7,182 nt of DNA from an uncultured Pleurocapsa sp. (GTDB lineage: Bacteria; Cyanobacteriota; Cyanobacteriia; Cyanobacteriales; Xenococcaceae), in assembly GCA_937884735.1 (NCBI GenBank), contig CAKZYI010000431.1, positions 1 to 7,182 of the forward strand, read 5' to 3'. Below the pieces are notes generated by a model. That model was not told the origin of the DNA. It saw nothing but the letters and a program-made list of their open reading frames with translations, and made no database searches. The first letter of the stretch is position 1, and each line of letters opens with the position of its first letter. Made by a program: the position numbers and the translations under genes. Of this stretch, positions 5,905 to 7,182 are shown in pieces.

Positions 5905-6525
5905 TCAATCTTTTGAAGGCAAAAGTTTTTGTCTATATTCCCAAACAACAAGAGTAATAATTACTAATATTAAAGCACCTATACCAAACTGAGTTATCCA
6001 ACCAACAATTTCTTCTAAAGTAACAACTTTACCGAGAAAATAAGCCAAAGTAACAATAGTAGTTGACCACACCGCAGCACCACCAAAATTGCACAGTAAA
6101 AACTGCTTATAAGGCATTCTTGTAATACCCGCTAAAGGCCCTGCAAAAATCCTCAAAATAGTTACAAATCTTCCCCAAAAAACAGCTTGGGCAGCATTTT
6201 GGCTGTAGCGATCTTTTGCCTGTTCTAACTGTTGTTCTTGGATACGAAAGATACTGCCGATTTTAACTAAAAGTTGCCAACCACCGACTCTACCTACCCA
6301 GTAACCAAAATTATCCCCTAAAACTGCACCAGCGATCGCACTACCTAGAACTAACCAGTAGTTTAATTCTCCACTACCCGCTAAAAAACCGCCTACAATG
6401 ACAATAGTCTCACCAGGGAGAGGAATGCCCATATTTTCTAGAGCAATCCCCACGAAAACAGTCCAATAGCCGTAAAGGCGAGCAATTTCTTGCAGAGTAT
6501 CTAAACTAAAAAATTCCAATGACAT
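5905..6525 (-). CDS. DedA/VTT-family integral membrane protein
   Basis: A 206-residue polytopic inner membrane protein of the DedA (VTT domain) family. Diagnostic residues are ENMGIPLPGE (30-39), LGDNFGYWVGR (69-79), WGRFVTILRIFAGPLAG (117-133), and NFGGAAVW (146-153). These include the acidic residues and the arginine pair (119, 125) that are essential in studied E. coli homologues. Bacterial DedA proteins support membrane potential and envelope integrity, and some recycle undecaprenyl phosphate across the membrane; the lipid handled here is unknown. ATG 6525 starts the protein at the normal point, but the strongest ribosome binding site, AAGGAG at 6550-6555, is 24 bases upstream, spaced instead for a TTG at 6540. 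Ycf34 lies 150 bases upstream on the same strand, with hairpins between. A HIP1 octamer is at 6332-6339. Confidence 0.92.
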   Translation of the reverse strand: MSLEFFSLDTLQEIARLYGYWTVFVGIALENMGIPLPGETIVIVGGFLAGSGELNYWLVLGSAIAGAVLGDNFGYWVGRVGGWQLLVKIGSIFRIQEQQLEQAKDRYSQNAAQAVFWGRFVTILRIFAGPLAGITRMPYKQFLLCNFGGAAVWSTTIVTLAYFLGKVVTLEEIVGWITQFGIGALILVIITLVVWEYRQKLLPSKD

Positions 6526-6540
6526 TCAACGTCTTAACAA
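6526..6540 (-). other. four-codon leader ORF abutting the dedA start
   Basis: On the minus strand AAGGAG (6550-6555), 9 bases, then TTG (6538-6540) opens a frame reading M-L-R-R-stop. The TGA is at 6526-6528 and is followed immediately by the dedA ATG in the same frame. The Shine-Dalgarno is the best in the window and is correctly placed for the TTG, not for the ATG. This could be a translated mini-leader coupling dedA translation by termination-reinitiation, or simply a distant ribosome binding site. Confidence 0.3.
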
Positions 6541-6577
6541 AGATTGATTCTCCTTGTTATATTGACGCAAACTAATC

Positions 6578-6617
6578 AGCACTGTCAATCGCAGACAGTA
6601 GCCCTCAACACAGTGCT
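6578..6617. repeat. overlapping, mutually exclusive hairpins between ycf34 and dedA
   Basis: AGCACTGT (6578-6585) is complementary to ACAGTGCT (6610-6617), a perfect 8-bp stem. ACTGTC (6581-6586) is complementary to GACAGT (6594-6599), a perfect 6-bp stem with a seven-base loop. The stems share bases 6581-6585, so only one can form at a time. The site lies in the 150-base gap between ycf34 and dedA, without a T-run. Confidence 0.45.
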
Positions 6618-6675
6618 AGTAGGTAAAAACTTAGTTTTGATAGATATTAATTCTTACTTGCCATTTGCTACTTTA

Positions 6676-6924
6676 TTACGTTGGTACAGCCATTCCTGGG
6701 CGTAGCTTAGACCATTTTCCTGCTTCTTCAACAAAACTTTCACATCCGACTACAGCCCACTCCATTTCAATGGTTTCGCCTTCTGTACGAATATAGACGT
6801 TGATTGTTGGTTCAACTGGTTCAAAAGTTGGATCTTCGGTGAGATGGAGCTGTTGGTGTTGAGTTTCTACCGCATTATAAGTTTGACAGCGATCGACATA
6901 TTGGCAGTTAATACAAATACACAT
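6676..6924 (-). CDS. ycf34: Ycf34 iron-sulfur protein
   Basis: A complete 82-residue Ycf34, a small protein conserved in cyanobacteria and some plastids. It begins MCICINCQYVDRCQTYN, giving cysteines at 2, 4, 7 and 13, with a further cysteine at 60 in VVGCESF. The family pattern continues through HLTEDPTFEP, PTINVYIRT, EMEW and the C-terminal KWSKLRPGMAVPT. Work on the Synechocystis protein indicates it binds an iron-sulfur cluster and affects photosynthetic electron transport; its exact role is unsettled. ATG 6924 is preceded by AAAGAG a few bases upstream. It is divergent from the nucleotidyltransferase gene with 56 bases between starts. It lies upstream of dedA on the same strand, so cotranscription is possible. 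A near-HIP1 sequence (GCGATCGA) lies inside the gene. Confidence 0.96.
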   Translation of the reverse strand: MCICINCQYVDRCQTYNAVETQHQQLHLTEDPTFEPVEPTINVYIRTEGETIEMEWAVVGCESFVEEAGKWSKLRPGMAVPT

Positions 6925-6980
6925 AATCTCTTTCTAAGTGTCATGCTTTAATTATTAATTTAACAAAGACTCAAAAGTAT

Positions 6981-7182
6981 ATGAGCGTTGAACAAATAAA
7001 GTTATATTTATCATCTCTGGATTTTCCCTGGGACATGAACCAGTTACCTTCCTCTGCATATTTGGTTGGCGGTTCGGTTCGGGATGCTTTATTACAGCGT
7101 TACAAAACACCTTTAGATTTGGATTTTGTTCTGACAAAAAATACGATCTCCATTGCCAAACAAATCGCTAATATCTATCGTG
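6981..7182 (+). CDS. tRNA nucleotidyltransferase / poly(A) polymerase family protein, N-terminal part (cut by window edge)
   Basis: The first 67 codons are open to the window end. They contain the class II nucleotidyltransferase head: YLVGGSVRDALL (27-38), with the GGSVRD signature that binds the triphosphate, and DLDFV (46-50), with the two catalytic metal-binding aspartates (46, 48). These enzymes add C and/or A to tRNA 3' ends or poly(A) to RNA. Cyanobacteria can split CCA addition between a CC-adding and an A-adding enzyme, and the residues that separate these types lie beyond this window, so I give no symbol. ATG 6981 places the motif at the usual distance from the N-terminus. The ribosome binding site is weak. 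It is divergent from ycf34. Confidence 0.9.
   Translation, partial: MSVEQIKLYLSSLDFPWDMNQLPSSAYLVGGSVRDALLQRYKTPLDLDFVLTKNTISIAKQIANIYR

Larger units (their letters stand above)
220..6339. repeat. HIP1 octamers (GCGATCGC), eight exact copies
   Basis: Exact GCGATCGC occurs at 220-227, 1683-1690, 2444-2451, 3784-3791, 4315-4322, 5137-5144, 5497-5504 and 6332-6339, about one per 900 bases. Chance would give roughly one per 65 kb. Seven are in genes and one is intergenic. HIP1 is the hallmark over-represented palindrome of many cyanobacterial genomes; several one-mismatch versions are also present. Confidence 0.95.

Noticed and set aside
6546..6556. Pairing of the Yfr1 CUCCU core with the AAGGAG before dedA as a regulatory interaction
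   Set aside because: Only five base pairs match, which any strong Shine-Dalgarno would give; no extended complementarity is present.
6955..7137. Minus-strand reading frame of 60 codons at the right end
   Set aside because: It lies opposite the nucleotidyltransferase gene, whose GGSVRD and DLDFV motifs show which strand codes. The minus frame has no recognisable content.
1..7182. CRISPR array, tRNA or rRNA gene, insertion sequence, or defence cassette
   Set aside because: I found no regularly spaced repeats, tRNA-like cloverleaf, transposase motifs or terminal repeats. The YgjP-type peptidase has no restriction genes beside it.

Overview
This window is almost certainly cyanobacterial chromosome, probably from a colonial or unicellular group with a fairly AT-rich genome. 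The evidence is eight exact copies of the HIP1 octamer GCGATCGC, a complete ycf34 gene (a family confined to cyanobacteria and plastids), the cyanobacterial small RNA Yfr1 next to a thioredoxin gene, and several small proteins that look cyanobacterial. There are no rRNAs, tRNAs, CRISPR arrays, insertion sequences or phage genes. I read it as ordinary housekeeping chromosome with compact, independently promoted genes, not as an accessory island.

Layout. 1-374 (-): N-terminal part of a lipid-A-disaccharide-synthase-related protein, cut by the window edge. 420-710 (+): a 96-residue single-span membrane protein. 737-958 (-): a 73-residue conserved small protein with a TTG start. 1139-2023 (-): a LOG-family protein whose usual N-terminal extension (2024-2206) is still readable in the same frame but is cut by one TAA codon at 2135-2137. 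2207-2693: a gene-poor spacer. 2694-3020 (-): thioredoxin. 3160-3233 (-): Yfr1 with its terminator. 3379-5043 (+): a DUF2079 polytopic membrane protein, with its own promoter facing away from Yfr1. 5065-5745 (-): a YgjP-type zinc metallopeptidase. 5905-6525 (-): a DedA/VTT membrane protein. 6676-6924 (-): Ycf34. 6981-7182 (+): start of a tRNA nucleotidyltransferase/poly(A) polymerase family protein, cut by the window edge.

Functionally the genes do not form one pathway. The loose themes are envelope and membrane lipid work (lipid-A-synthase-like protein, DUF2079, DedA), redox and photosynthesis (thioredoxin, Ycf34) and RNA (Yfr1, the nucleotidyltransferase). Gaps and strand switches suggest mostly single-gene transcripts; ycf34 to dedA is the most plausible cotranscribed pair.

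No wholly new system is evident. The observations most worth checking are the single stop codon splitting the LOG gene, the Yfr1 locus with a palindrome over its promoter, and the dedA leader, which has competing hairpins and a strong ribosome binding site placed for a four-codon ORF that abuts the dedA start.
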